Shown one piece after another: positions 10,096 to 20,875 of a stretch of 64,000 nt of DNA. Origin of the DNA: Tetrapyrgos nigripes (taxonomy: Eukaryota > Basidiomycota > Agaricomycetes > Agaricales > Campanellaceae). Under the pieces are notes generated by a model, which saw nothing but the letters and a program-made list of their open reading frames with translations, had not been told where the DNA came from and did not search any database. The stretch lies in NCBI GenBank assembly GCA_013368315.1, contig JAACJM010000035.1, forward strand, positions 310,001-374,000. The letters run 5' to 3'. Position 1 is the first letter of the stretch; the number at the start of each line of letters is the position of its first letter. Both the position numbers and the translations under genes were made by a program.

Positions 10096-10485
10096 TTCAG
10101 CCAAACACTTTGCTTCATCTATGGGACTTGCAAAGGTTTGAGGAGGAGTGTTGGAATTTTGTATTAACCTATACTTACAATGAACGCTCATATCTTTCTC
10201 TCCACTTCACTAGTATACACAATCCACTTGTATCCACTTATGCACCACCTACTTTCCTCTTTACTCCATACTTACATTGTTTCTTACATTGTTGACTCTG
10301 AACTAATATCAGACATTACATCGTAGTATCTGCTTTTCTCCACTGTGTTATATTTACGGAGTTGTGCAGCCACAGTAGCTAACAGTATAAATACTTAGTA
10401 GTTTACTGTCTATACCTCCAGAGCCACAATAGTATTTGTCGCCTCACTTGTTTAACAAGTGTCCTCATATTCATTTATTCTCATA
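10096..10485 (+). repeat. Copia2-A pol tail and 3' LTR
   Basis: 10096-10145 gives the pol C-terminus (KHFASSMGLAKV, stop), overlapping a polypurine stretch GGAGGAG directly before the LTR. The LTR runs 10149-10485 (337 bp; TGTTGGAATT ... TTCTCATA) and matches 28513-30479 (without its Tc1 insertion) and 62294-62630. After it comes TCCAGGACAG. The intact array site at 20865 reads TCCGGGACGG, and the 5' flank of copia2 at 28508 is TCCGG, so the target duplication is TCCGG with one later change. The LTR ends in TA rather than CA. At first sight it looks like a solo LTR, but it belongs to the pol fragment at 1-756. Confidence 0.82.
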
Positions 10486-12975
10486 TCCAGGACAGTGTTG
10501 TGTATTTCAAGACATCATTGCAGATGTCATGAGGCTGGGACAAGGATGCGGAAAATTGGTTAGGAAAGAGGTGTTGTTGGTACTAATAGCGACTGTAGTG
10601 GTGCTAGCTATGGAATATGGTGGAGGAAGTAATTCTTCATTTAATCTACAGTTATAACATGGTGGTATACATATGGCTAGGAACTGGATTCCAACCGATG
10701 AAACCAAGGCAACCTAAAAAAACATCTTGTGGAGAATCATGCCTAGGGACCACATGTCTGCTGCTTTTGTTAGGGGGGCAAATTTGGGGTGCATGGAGAC
10801 ACTGCCGTTGACATTGGGGATGTGAGGGTGGGTAGTGGACCCAAACCCAGGTTGGGAGTATATGTATGATGAGAGGGATTCAGGGAGCTTCAAAGTCAAA
10901 GACAGAGACAAGAGGAGGGAGGGATGCACATCAGGAACCAGACAAAAACTCAACCAAAAGAAGGAACAAAACGAAAGGGAAAGAAAACCACTATCGAAAT
11001 AGAAATAGAAATAGAAATAAAAAAGACACAAAATGTTTTCGAGTAAGAGAGGTGAAAGGCAAAAACAAAAACAACAAAGACTCACAGACTCGCAGAACTG
11101 GCAATGAGTGCCACAAAACAGCTCGTGAAGTCATACAACTCTTCAAATCATAACCCCAAACATCATCAACTCACCAGTATACTCCAATGTCCCTGTATTC
11201 ACTGTTCTTTTTCTTCCCCCTTCCTCTTCTCCCCCTTCGTCTTCCTCCTTCCCTTTACTCTTGCCTTTATTACTATACGTACTACCCACAACCTCCTCCC
11301 TAGGTGTTCCCAAATTCGAAAGCATCGCTCTGGATGCGAGTCCTCACTCAAGTCTCCATGCATCTTCATTGTTGTCTTCATACCCATCTTCATACCCATC
11401 CTGGTCATCCTTGTAACCATCCCCTTGTCCTTCCCAACTATCCCACTCAACTCCTCAGTCTCAAACTCAGCCTCACACTGGCGTTTGGCGTTGAGCAAAT
11501 GAAAACGTTCAAGACCGAGATGACATTCCTGGTGGTAAACCCCCTCCCCATAGCCATAACCGTACCTGTGGTCAAACCTCAACAAAACATTCCCAGGTTT
11601 CATATCCAAATGTAACATGTTCCTACTATGTAAAAGGTCAAGACCAGAGATGATGTCAGAGAAGAGGGAGTTCTTGAAAGGGCTTGGTCTTGTATGGGTT
11701 GTGGTTGGTTTTAATTTTGGGCTGTGAGGAGATTGTTTTGGTTTCGGTTTTCTTCGGGACAAATTGGGTGTAGGGCTGTTGGTAGGATGAGATGGGGACA
11801 AGGACAAGGACTTAGGGTGACATTTTTGTTGTTGTGTGGATGTGAATGTGGATGTTGATGCAGCTCATGATGGACTGGCACCACCTTCCCTGTGCCTTTC
11901 CCTCTCTCCTTGTTTCCTCACCCTCACCCTAAATGCATGTTTTTCTGTCTCTCCCTGTGTCCCTGTGTCTCTGTCCCCATCCCCATCCCGTTCCCCATCC
12001 TGATCTCCAACCCCTTCTGCTTCTTCTGCTTTTGTCTCTCCTCCTCGTCCTCGTCCTCCACTCGGTTGTCCACATTTCAACTCCAAACCCAAAACTCTTC
12101 GCCTTGCCTCATTCCTGTTCCCATTCAGCCTTTTCCATTTAGTACCTCTTCCTTTATATCCCCGTCCCCCTCCCCTCATAATGCCTCCACCGCGTAAACC
12201 CCATTCGAGACCACGTCTTCCCTGTAAACGCCCCTCTATAAGGTCATCCAATGACCCCCCTCAGCCCATGGTAATGTGGGTATGCGTGGACCAAATGGGG
12301 AGAATTAGGTGGGTTCAAACCAGGAGTGGCTAGATGTATGTGGTAGGTGGTTAGTATTAGCGTTAACATGAGGGTTTGGAATAAAGGAATGAAGAAATAA
12401 AAGCAAATAAAGCAAAAATACGCAAATGCAAACACAGACGTGGACGAGAAACAAACACAAAGACAACGCAGATAAGAAATGAAGACGCAGACAAAGAACA
12501 AAGGCAACACTCACTGATACGCAAAAACCTTTCCAAAAGCTTTACCTCTCTCTCAAGGTTTGTAAGAGATATGTATGGGATTGACGGATTGCGATTTTTT
12601 TGACAGCAAAGCGACCTAGGGGGATGTTGTCCTATGAAGTCAAACCAAAGGACGTAAATATATGATGAGTGAACAGTGGAGTAGAGTAGATAGCAAGGTA
12701 AGAAAGGTATGTATGACTCGGACTCTGAAGGAGGAGAAGGACTCGTCACTCACCAAAACATGCTGACACAAAAGCACACTCCCATTAGCCCCCCTACCCA
12801 ATTTCTTCTCTACCCGAAAAAATGCGTCAAAGTAGCCTTCTGCCATGGAGTTAGGGAGAAAGACGGTTGGGTCGGAGTGGTAGGTGGATGGGGATTCATC
12901 GTTTGCGTCATGAGGTGTGAGGGGAAGGTGGCGTTGTACAAGACAAGACGACTTGGTTGTTGAGTGTTTTCTGCT
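10486..12975 (-). pseudogene. K1: L-type IKS1-like kinase pseudogene
   Basis: Degenerate copy of the array kinase. Recognisable pieces in order: a shortened exon 1 (VVLYNA, then MAEGYFDAFFRVEKKLGRGA with the glycine loop) ending at a GTGAGT donor; exon 2 with FAVKKIAVG; an exon 3 N-lobe zone; HSRNMLHLDMKPGNVLLRF (catalytic loop, HLD in place of HRD); and a C-lobe fragment LTKAADMWSLGMILHKMFF near 10720-10790. Lesions: exon 1 has lost about 260 bp including the CPYC motif; a 5-bp ACAAG duplication near 12941 shifts the frame; the poly-G tract in the AEGGSLDDF region has 6 G against 7 in K3; DFG reads NLG (11308-11316); an extra C spoils the APE exon start. It lies directly downstream of K2 on the same strand and has no HET partner of its own. 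Confidence 0.8.
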
Positions 12976-13300
12976 GCGGCAAATATCAAGGCTCCTCCAT
13001 AAAATCTACTTGTAGGAATCGAACTAATGAAATATGAAAGCGAAGTTAGTGAAAACTGAGAGCCGTTGTGGCTGATGTACTGCATCATAGTGGTTCTCTA
13101 CATATATTCCTGGTGGGTCTCGAGAAATTTGGCTGGTTTGCTACTAAATAAAAACGCTGCCGCAGCAGAAAAGACCTAATAAGACTAAGTCGACTAAGTA
13201 TCCTGCCTAAGCCTTCCCTCGACCTTTGGCCTGCGTGATTTTGCCCAACGAATAAGTAATACATTTTACTATTATATTTCCCGCCAAGGCAGAAGCAGCC
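12976..13300. other. Spacer between K1 and K2, repeated at 41801-42125
   Basis: No coding sequence recognised. It holds an AT-rich stretch and the sequence GACTAAGTCGACTAAGTAT. The same spacer, nearly identical, separates K4 from K5, which shows that the K1-K2 and K4-K5 pairs descend from one ancestral pair. It would carry the upstream region of K1/K4, whose normal first-exon start has been lost. Confidence 0.6.
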
Positions 13301-15678
13301 TCAAATTTGCAGGTTTGTCGTTTGTACAGTTACTTTATTCATTATTTCATGTATGGAGGTGATGATGAGGGGTAGTAAGCTGTAAAAATGCATAGGTATG
13401 TATGGTCTTATACATGGTATGAGATATGAGATAAGATGTATGTGTGATAGTACGAGTTGCGAAAATGCGAGAAAGCCAAAATGATCAAGAACAATGCGAT
13501 AATGATGGTGATAACGACTGAAATAACATGATAAACAGAAAGACAAGCAAAAGAACATGAAAGAACATGAAAAAAGAAAACAATCAACGACAACATCCCA
13601 CAAAAAACACCCAACCCTCACAATCACCAAATGAAGCACCCAAAACACAATCGAGATCCATAACCCGTCGAACCAGGTGTCAATGATGGCGAGGGATAAA
13701 ATAAGGAGTTTGAGAGGAAGGGGGAGGCCATTGCCTGGTATTGGTATTGATATGTCAACGCCGGGGATCATGGGGATAGATGTTCCGAAATCCGAAAGCA
13801 TCGCTCTGTGTATGGGTACGCGTACACCATACCCGTACCCGTACCCCCAGTCGTCCCCGTCCGCATAGTCCTCCGCATAATCGTCCTCGTCCCCCATCCT
13901 GGTCCCCATCGTCTCTATCATCCCCTTGTCCTTCATACCCATCATAACCATTCTCATACTCCCCACTATACCCCCCACCATATATATTCACATCTGGCGG
14001 ATCCAGCGGTAAACCCCCCTCCTCCCACCTCAACAAAACATTCCCAGGTTTCATATCCAAATGTAAAATGTTCCTGCTATGTAAAAAGTCGAGACCAGAG
14101 ACGATGTCGGAGAAGAGGGAGTGGAGTTCGAGGGGGAGAAACGGGGAGGGTTGAGAGGTCGGGAGGTTTGGGGTTTGGGTTTTCGTTTTTGCCGGGACGC
14201 GGACGCGGACGAGGACGAGGATCTGGATGACCTTGGTTGAGGTTTCGATTTGGGTTGACGTTGTCGTTTTCGTTGTGGTGTAGATGTAGACGTAGACGCA
14301 GACGCAGCTTGCGATGGACTAGCACCACCTTCTTGTCTTTCTCCTTCCCTTTCTCGTTGTTTTTGCTTTTGTTTTTCAACCCTCGCCCGAAACGCGCGTT
14401 TCCTCTTCTCGGCTTCTGTCTCTCCCTGTATCTCTCTTTCCCCATCCCCGTCCCCATCTGCTTCTGCTTCTGCTTCTGCTTCGCCTTCCCTTTCTCCTCC
14501 ATGTCCACGCTTCAAACCTCTTCCACTCGGTCGTAGATCCCGTATACGCCGCTCTATAAAATCATCCAACGACCCTCCCTCAGCCCATTGCATCAATACG
14601 TGTAACGTGGGGACACGTGGACCGAATGAGGAGAATTGGGTGGGTTCGAGCCAGGAGTGGCTAGGTAGATAGCATTAGCATCAATGTTAACATGAGGGTT
14701 TGGAAAAGGAAAAACACGCAGACGAGAAACGAGAAACGCAGACGGAGACGGAGACAGAGACAAAGGAAAGGCAAAGAAAAGACTAGAATGTACACTCACT
14801 GATACGCAACAATATTCGGATGGTGCAACCTTTCCAAAAGCTTTACCTCTCTTAAAGTTTGGGAGAGATACGTATGTGATTGACCGACTGCGATTTTTGT
14901 AACAGCGAAGCGGCCTAGGGGATTGTTGTCCTATAAAGATAAACCAAAGGACATAAGATGAGTTAGAGTTATCCATCATAGAGTAGTAGATAGAAAGGTA
15001 TGTAGGACTCGTATTCGGAAGGGGAAGGAAACACACCAGAACATGCTGACACAAAAACACGCTCCCATTCGCCCCCATACCCAATTTCTTCTCTACCCGA
15101 AAAAACGCGTCAAAGTAGCCTTCTGCCATGGAGTGGGGGGGAAAGGCGGTTGGGTCGGAGTAGTAGGTGGATTCGCCGTTTTCATCGTGAGGTGTGTGGG
15201 TCTGAAGGGAAGGGGAAGGTGGTGAAGAACGGTAGGGCTGAGGAGAAGGAGACCTGGAAGAGGGAACAGAACTAGAAGGCTCCGAAGCAGTACGATTGGC
15301 TATAGCGAGGATGTTGAAGTAATTACTGGTCCGTGTACGTCCGTCATACTCGTTGTAGTCGTAGCCGTTGTAGTCGTAGTCATCCTCATAGCCACGAAAG
15401 CCCGGCGGAAGCGGTCTTCTACAGTACGGACAACGTGTATGTGGAGGTGGAAGGGGTTGAGGATGTGGTTGGACATGTGGAGGACGTTGGTGGTGGACAG
15501 CGGGACGGATGGAGAGAGCATGGGAAGAGGGATTGTACAACACGACCTGGTTGTTGAGTGAGTCGTGGAAGATGGGTCTCCATTCTGCGGCAGACTCAAT
15601 GGGGACTAGAGACATTGCATGGGGCGGCGGCGGCGGCGACGTGGACGACGACGACGGCGAGGCGGAGGATGAGGTCAT
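13301..15678 (-). pseudogene. K2: S-type IKS1-like kinase copy, partner of H1
   Basis: Exon 1 is 15678-15037 (214 codons): a Ser/Pro-rich start, NNQVVLYNPSSHALSI, CPYCRRPL, and the glycine loop KLGMGANGSVFLCQHVL. Exon 2 is 14930-14800: DNNPLGRF, then FAVTKIAVG, then REVKLLERLHHPN. The usual FAVKKI lysine codon is ACA (Thr) here, so the ATP-anchoring lysine is lost. Exon 3 starts at 14660 with HSWLEPTQFSSFGPR and QWAEGGSLDDFI, then a long charged insert and the catalytic loop HSRNILHLDMKPGNVLL. One base is missing from a G tract near 14131 (5 G; K6 has 6), which puts the catalytic loop out of frame. DFG (13784-13792) is kept but is followed by a hydrophobic tail to 13301, not an APE/C-lobe. 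IKS1 membership is inferred from VLYNP/CPYC plus this kinase pattern. Confidence 0.75.
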
Positions 15679-16202
15679 CAGTTATCCTGGGAAAAAGGCC
15701 GCGTCTAGCCCCTGTCTGGGCAGTACATACAGACCGTACATTAGTTAACATCAGTGCATCATCTCTCTACGAGTATCAGTCAAAGAATTAAGGAGAATTT
15801 GATAGAAGATGTAATCTAATCAATTGCAACAGTAATTCGAAGATAGATGGAAAATGCTGTAGTTCCATCACAGGTTTCCGTCAGGCTGTTTACAGCCTCA
15901 ACAGCTTGCGCACTATTCTATTCAGCTGTATCACCTTCTTCCAATCATGCACGTTGGAATGCTGTGACTAGAAGGAACGGAAACCGCTTTTTGGAGCCAT
16001 CAAACCTTCCGTGACATCCTTCACAGCATGTCTCAGGTATTCATCCCAGTTTTTAAAGTGGCCTCACAGGTAACGACACTCAAGGATCTTCTTTTCCTTC
16101 CTTTCCATTGTAAGCCTGCCCTTATCCTCATCCCGGGCTCATAATCTGACCTGGACTATCAACCATGCTTTACAGTCTATCAAATATAACTCTTAACACT
16201 CC
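15679..16202. promoter_or_regulatory. Divergent intergenic region K2/H1
   Basis: 524 bp between the start codons of K2 and H1, conserved in units 2, 4 and 5, so it probably holds the promoters of both genes. Shared landmarks are CTAGCCCCTGTCTGGGCAG near the kinase, CAAGGATCTTCTT, and AAATATAACTCTTAACACTCC just before the HET start. No long upstream ORF. This copy keeps an 18-bp segment (CAGCCTCAACAGCTTGCG) that is missing from units 2 and 4. Confidence 0.6.
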
Positions 16203-18293
16203 ATGCGTCTCCTAAACACGAAAACCCTCAGGGTCCAGGAATTCCTTACCGAAATCCCGCTCTACGCCATTCTCTCTCATACCTGGGAGGCAGAAGAGGT
16301 CACTTTCCAGGACATCCAGAACATTGCTACCCTTGCTGCTACCTGCAATGAGCGGCCGGTCACCTTCGATGACGTTAAAGCCTTCCTTCCCACTGCGCAA
16401 CTGAAGAAGGGCTACACGAAAGTCGTCCAAGCCTGTGTCCGTGCCCGGAATAGCGCTTTTGATTGGATCTGGATTGACTCGTGCTGCATCAACAAGGAAA
16501 GCAGCGCTGAGCTTTCAGAGGCCATCAATTCCATGTACCAGTACTACGAGGACGCCGTAGTTTGCTACGTCTACCTCTTCGATGTTTCCGGAATGCTTCA
16601 TCCTAAAAACTCCGAGTCTAACTTCAAGAAAAGTAAATGGTTTAAGAGAGGCTGGACGTTGCAGGAGTTACTGGCGCCCGAGTTCATTTCTTTCTTTGAT
16701 AAAGATTGGACGAAGATTGGGACGCGGTGGAGTTTGCGGGATCTCATCTCACTCGTCACTACCATCCCGATCGATGTCTTGGAGGGCCGTTCTATCGACG
16801 AGTACAGTGTAGCTCAGAAGATGTCATGGGCAGCGCATCGGAAGACGACGAGGCCAGAAGACCAAGCTTATTGCTTGATGGGAATTTTCGGTGTCAGCAT
16901 GTCGCCGATATACGGGGAAGGTGGCGACAAGGCATTCATGCGACTGCAGCAGGAAATTATCCGCGTTTCGGATGATCGGAGTATTTTCGCTTGGATTTCT
17001 GAGGGACAACAATGGGACCGGGGACTCCTAGCCAGATCTCCGTCTGAGTTCAGATATTCCGGGCGGGTTCAGGCATCTAACACTGGTTCCACTCTCGGCA
17101 ACAATCCATCATCATATTCATTTAATAACAACGGTCTTCATATCCATCTTCCTCTTAAACCGTCCGATTTCGACTCCAATGTCTTCCTTGCATCTCTACA
17201 CTGTCAAACAAACGATGGCAGTTACATGTCTGTATGTCTCCGGAGGACAACTGATGGTTATTACGTCCGGAAATCCCCATCAACAGTAGTCTTGCAACCT
17301 GCACCCCCCCCTCTCGATCATGTGCGGGAACTCACTGTCAGAGAGAAACCAACTCTTAGGAGGAGCAGATTCAGACTTCCCGGTGCTGGCAAGAACGTTG
17401 TGTCCCTTCTCCCTTCTGCACAGCACTTTGTATGCTCTCGACTGCCACCGCCCTCAATCTCCACTGAATTCTCGGTCGAGTTCGAAACCCCTGATGCGGA
17501 TTGGACTGATTTGACCTACGAATTTCCGTCCAAAAGTGAGGCGTTTACACTTGGCTTTACCGGGTGGGGCTATTCCTTGCAGATTGGGGACAAACGCGTT
17601 GATTCCATTGATATGTCGTCAGCTGCAGATTATATGCTGGGACCATTGCCGAACAGTTGCTTTGTCTCAGTTTGTCTTGAGATGCGAGGGGATGAAAAGC
17701 AGGTTTTTGAGATCGGTTATCTCTCTCCAGAAGATTCTCGAAGCGAGGGCGTCGCTACGACAGTGCGTCCTGATCTGGACTTCTTGGTGCCATCGAAGTT
17801 CGAATCGTATGGCTCGGAGGAAGAACATCAAAGTTGGGGGTCATTTAGATGTATTAATGTGCCCCAATCAGATTTTCTCGTGTTGAAGTACATCGAACGG
17901 GAGAAATGGTGGTGTTCAGAAACGGAAAGAGAAGGGGATTCAGAAACGGAAAGAAGGGACAAGAGGAAAGGGAGGGGGATTGAGCAGGGGGGGCCACCCA
18001 CTTTTTATGTTGCTGTTGGAAGTCACCAATCGTTGCCATGGACGCACATTACTTTCAACGGCAAAAGTACTGACGATGTCCGGGCCGACATTCAGTCAAT
18101 GAAAGAGGATCTGTACGGCCAAACCTCTGGAACAGCCACCATTAATCACAGCAAGCTGAGAGTTCAGATTGGACCTGCAACAGTGCTCAATCAGGCGACT
18201 CATCAGCTTCGTTTTGATTGGGTCAAGGACGAGTCCGATGCAGTGGATGAGGAGGAGATGAAGAGAAGCAGAAAGAGAATAAGGATAGATTAG
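16203..18293 (+). CDS. H1: HET-domain protein, 696 aa
   Basis: Intronless HET (PF06985-type) protein. The three HET blocks are seen: YAILSHTWE at residues 21-29 with EVTFQDI, DWIWIDSCCINK at 87-98, and RGWTLQELLAP at 149-159. The block TRPEDQAYCLMGIFGVSMSP follows, then IYGEGGDKAFMRLQQEIIR, typical of fungal HET proteins. A variable C-terminal half of about 430 residues has no domain I recognise; its last 150 residues include an acidic-basic linker and VAVGSHQSLPWTHITFNG. HET domains act in non-self recognition and cell death in ascomycetes; the role in basidiomycetes is not settled. The C8 tract near 17303-17310 is in frame here. Start is the conserved MRLLNTKTL. Divergent from K2. Confidence 0.9.
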   Translation: MRLLNTKTLRVQEFLTEIPLYAILSHTWEAEEVTFQDIQNIATLAATCNERPVTFDDVKAFLPTAQLKKGYTKVVQACVRARNSAFDWIWIDSCCINKESSAELSEAINSMYQYYEDAVVCYVYLFDVSGMLHPKNSESNFKKSKWFKRGWTLQELLAPEFISFFDKDWTKIGTRWSLRDLISLVTTIPIDVLEGRSIDEYSVAQKMSWAAHRKTTRPEDQAYCLMGIFGVSMSPIYGEGGDKAFMRLQQEIIRVSDDRSIFAWISEGQQWDRGLLARSPSEFRYSGRVQASNTGSTLGNNPSSYSFNNNGLHIHLPLKPSDFDSNVFLASLHCQTNDGSYMSVCLRRTTDGYYVRKSPSTVVLQPAPPPLDHVRELTVREKPTLRRSRFRLPGAGKNVVSLLPSAQHFVCSRLPPPSISTEFSVEFETPDADWTDLTYEFPSKSEAFTLGFTGWGYSLQIGDKRVDSIDMSSAADYMLGPLPNSCFVSVCLEMRGDEKQVFEIGYLSPEDSRSEGVATTVRPDLDFLVPSKFESYGSEEEHQSWGSFRCINVPQSDFLVLKYIEREKWWCSETEREGDSETERRDKRKGRGIEQGGPPTFYVAVGSHQSLPWTHITFNGKSTDDVRADIQSMKEDLYGQTSGTATINHSKLRVQIGPATVLNQATHQLRFDWVKDESDAVDEEEMKRSRKRIRID

Positions 18294-20875
18294 ACGATAG
18301 ATTACAAAAAATCATTCATTTGCCGAAAACCCGGTCCATGGTAGAACATATATAGCAAATAGTACTGAGTTGGTAGTAACATTACTGCTGACATTTCAGA
18401 CATGTACATCGGGCGAGAACGAAGAATTACCCCCTGGGAATCACAAATCATTCAGTCGTTTTGGGAGTCGGACATGAAGTGCTGCGCCACCCACCAAAGC
18501 GAGCCCACCAACCTTTCATCAATGCACCGGGATTAACAATAGATTGATGTGATTCTAATGGACTCTTGTCTTTCTTCCCGTCTCTCAAGAACAGCTCGCC
18601 TTCACAGGCCCATCTAAAATCCTCATTACTTCCTCATACGTCTTTTTGGATCCATCGCTTGGAGGGAGAGGTGCGAGTAAAGGTCGTACGTTTAAGATTG
18701 GTCCAAGGATGGGTCGTCTTCAGATGAACGGTCGGAAGACGAGAAGGATTGTGCTAGGATGAACAAACGAGAAAGGGAAATTGTCAAATACTAGTAAAAA
18801 GCGAGGGAAAAATACTGCAATTTATGCAAGACTCGAGGTGGAGGTATGCTGTGCTATCGTGGAAAGTATTATTTCCGACTTAAAACGCCATTTCCGAACG
18901 CAAAAGCGTGACATGTGACACCCGAATTCAACCCGAATTGACATCTAACTCCCGAATTCAAGAAGGCAACTATCGAATTCAGAGTGTCGAGTCCCGAATT
19001 CACACGAGCAAATACCCAAGTTTGAGGATGGAATACCTAATTGAAGGAAGGGTGTACCGAAGTGAAGGAAGGATGTACCGAATTGAGACAAGGAGTACCG
19101 AATTGAGACAAGGAGTACCGAATTGAAGGAAGGGTGTACCGAATCAAGAGTGCTGAGTGCAGAACTGAACGGAGACAGTACAGGTTGACCGCTGACAACA
19201 CAAACTGGCATATCGGAGTATCAGATTGCACTAAATATTTTTCCAAGATATGACTATTTGCTAAGTGCATTTCCCCCTCAAACAAATGTACAATTAATTT
19301 CCAAGCAAAAATAAAGCTTTATATGCATAATTAGTATGGTTGTGGTACAACAAGCTTGCTTTAAATAAGTGTCCATACAACTACACCTACTTGCCTCAGG
19401 AGCGCGGGACATAGGTATTGTGGGACATGGTAGCAAATGATAGGAGTTCTGGGCAAAACCAATTAAAATCTGCGTTCTCCCAAAGAAAGAGGAATGACGC
19501 TCTCAAGTGCATGGAAATACATAACGTCTCGATTCATAATTATTTAATCAGTTATTCCTGCTAACTACTTACAGGAGGCTTAGCAAAGCTTCAATGTCGG
19601 TCCAAATAACTCTAGTGAAATTCAATATAATCTGAGATGCTGATTTCGGTCCAACTTCTGCAAGTATTCGAAGTATTCGGGCTACTTGCAAGTATTCGGA
19701 CCATTCCCCGATCATTCGGCAAAAGCGTAAATCAGTGGTCGGGAGTCAATTCTCTTTATTCAGTACTCACTTCATAAATTCGGTCATTGTTCCTCTGAAT
19801 TCGGCACTCGCCTTCAAGAGCTCGGATCTGAATTCTAGGAATTCGATACTCGCCTTCTTGAATTCGGGATTTATATGTCAATTCGGGTGTCACATGTCAC
19901 GCTTTTGCGTTCGGAAATGATGTTTTAGGTCGGAATAATACTTTCCACGATAGCACAGCATATGGAGGGGATGTGGAGAAAGCGAGAGCTGCAGAAAAAA
20001 GGAGAATGTGAAAAGACATCAATAAACCTAGATACAGGCAACACGCTCTGAAGAAGTTCACCTAAACCACTCCCGAGCGCTGACGGATTTATCCTCTTGC
20101 AGTCTGAAAGCTCAGCAGATTGCTATGGTGAGATGGCTATCACTGGTAAGTTTACTTCGAACAACGAGAGGGGGAGTGAGGATATAGACGCACGGTCCTC
20201 TATATCTTGTGTCATGAAAAAGAAAAGAGGGCGGAGTCACATGTAATGGAAACAGTCGCAACTCAGAGCAGATCTAGGAAAGGTTTTGAACTCAAACCAC
20301 AAAGCAGTCCGAGTGCAAATGCACGTCACAGTGGTTCTCGAAGTTTGAGACTTGGGTCATGGTCATCAGAGAGGACCAAGAGAGTAATAAGAATTTTGAT
20401 GATATGTAGTTCTGAAAGAGGTCCAAACGAGGTCGTATGAAATAATAAGAATGGAAATAGCCCACCAAAAGCGCTATGTACTTCTGGTCAGTTCGAGTTG
20501 AGGTCGAAGACAGGGTGTAAAGTGCATATGTCATCGACATCATCACCACTTGAGGGCAGGCTTCCGTCGGGCTCTGCCATCACGTCCAGTACATACACGA
20601 AAGACAATTCGAGAATAGAGGCCTACAAGAACCCAACGCAAGTTGAGTAAAGATCCCCTTGGATGAATCGGAGGTATAGTACGGCTTTGAGGACAGGGAA
20701 CATGAACTACGGCAAGGCAAAGTCAAATAGAGGAGATATAAGGTGACTCAAAGCGTAGTTGAGATAGCGACTGGTCGTTTGAGCGTGTAGGTGAGATTTT
20801 ATGAAGTCTCTGCCTCGGAACTATTGGAGGTTTTGACTCGGTTTCGCAGAAGTCTCCGGGACGGTATTGTGTGTT
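18294..20875. other. H1 downstream flank (array spacer) with a TIR element inside
   Basis: No gene recognised. The segment follows every HET copy (also 26386-28512, 45786-48495, 53374-54830, 60159-62293), with constant blocks such as GGCGGAGTCACATGTAATGG. In this unit it carries no R1 and no copia2 insertion: the R1 site at about 20516 is empty (AGGGTGTAAAGTGC) and the copia2 site at about 20867 is empty (TCTCCGGGACGG). That makes it the reference for both insertions. The element 18845-19962 is inserted in it. Confidence 0.75.
18845..19962. mobile_element. Non-autonomous TIR element, 1118 bp, 6-bp target duplication
   Basis: Terminal inverted repeats of about 84 bp begin TATGCTGTGCTATCGTGG and end with its complement; similarity extends inward to about 120 bp. 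A 6-bp duplication TGGAGG flanks it (18839-18844 and 19963-19968). The uninterrupted sequence GGTGGAGGGGATG is present in other units (46319, 53908), which proves the borders. The interior is dense in CCGAATT/AATTCGG words and in tandem copies of a unit containing GTACCGAATTGA (19030-19140). No transposase is encoded. The superfamily is unclear; TSD length does not fit hAT, Tc1 or piggyBac. Confidence 0.88.

Noticed and set aside
10149..10485. Solo LTR
   Set aside because: The bases before it encode the copia pol C-terminus and a polypurine stretch in the frame of the fragment at 1-756, and the two sides show no duplication, so it is the 3' LTR of copia2-A.
11933..12197. Plus-strand Leu/Ser/Pro-rich ORFs opposite the kinases (also near 14237, 22184, 43071, 49257, 56028)
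   Set aside because: Antisense shadows of the low-complexity charged insert of kinase exon 3; no conservation beyond that of the kinase strand.
19030..19140. CRISPR-like repeats (GTACCGAATTGA units)
   Set aside because: Short degenerate tandem units inside a eukaryotic TIR element; no uniform spacers, and the genome is fungal.
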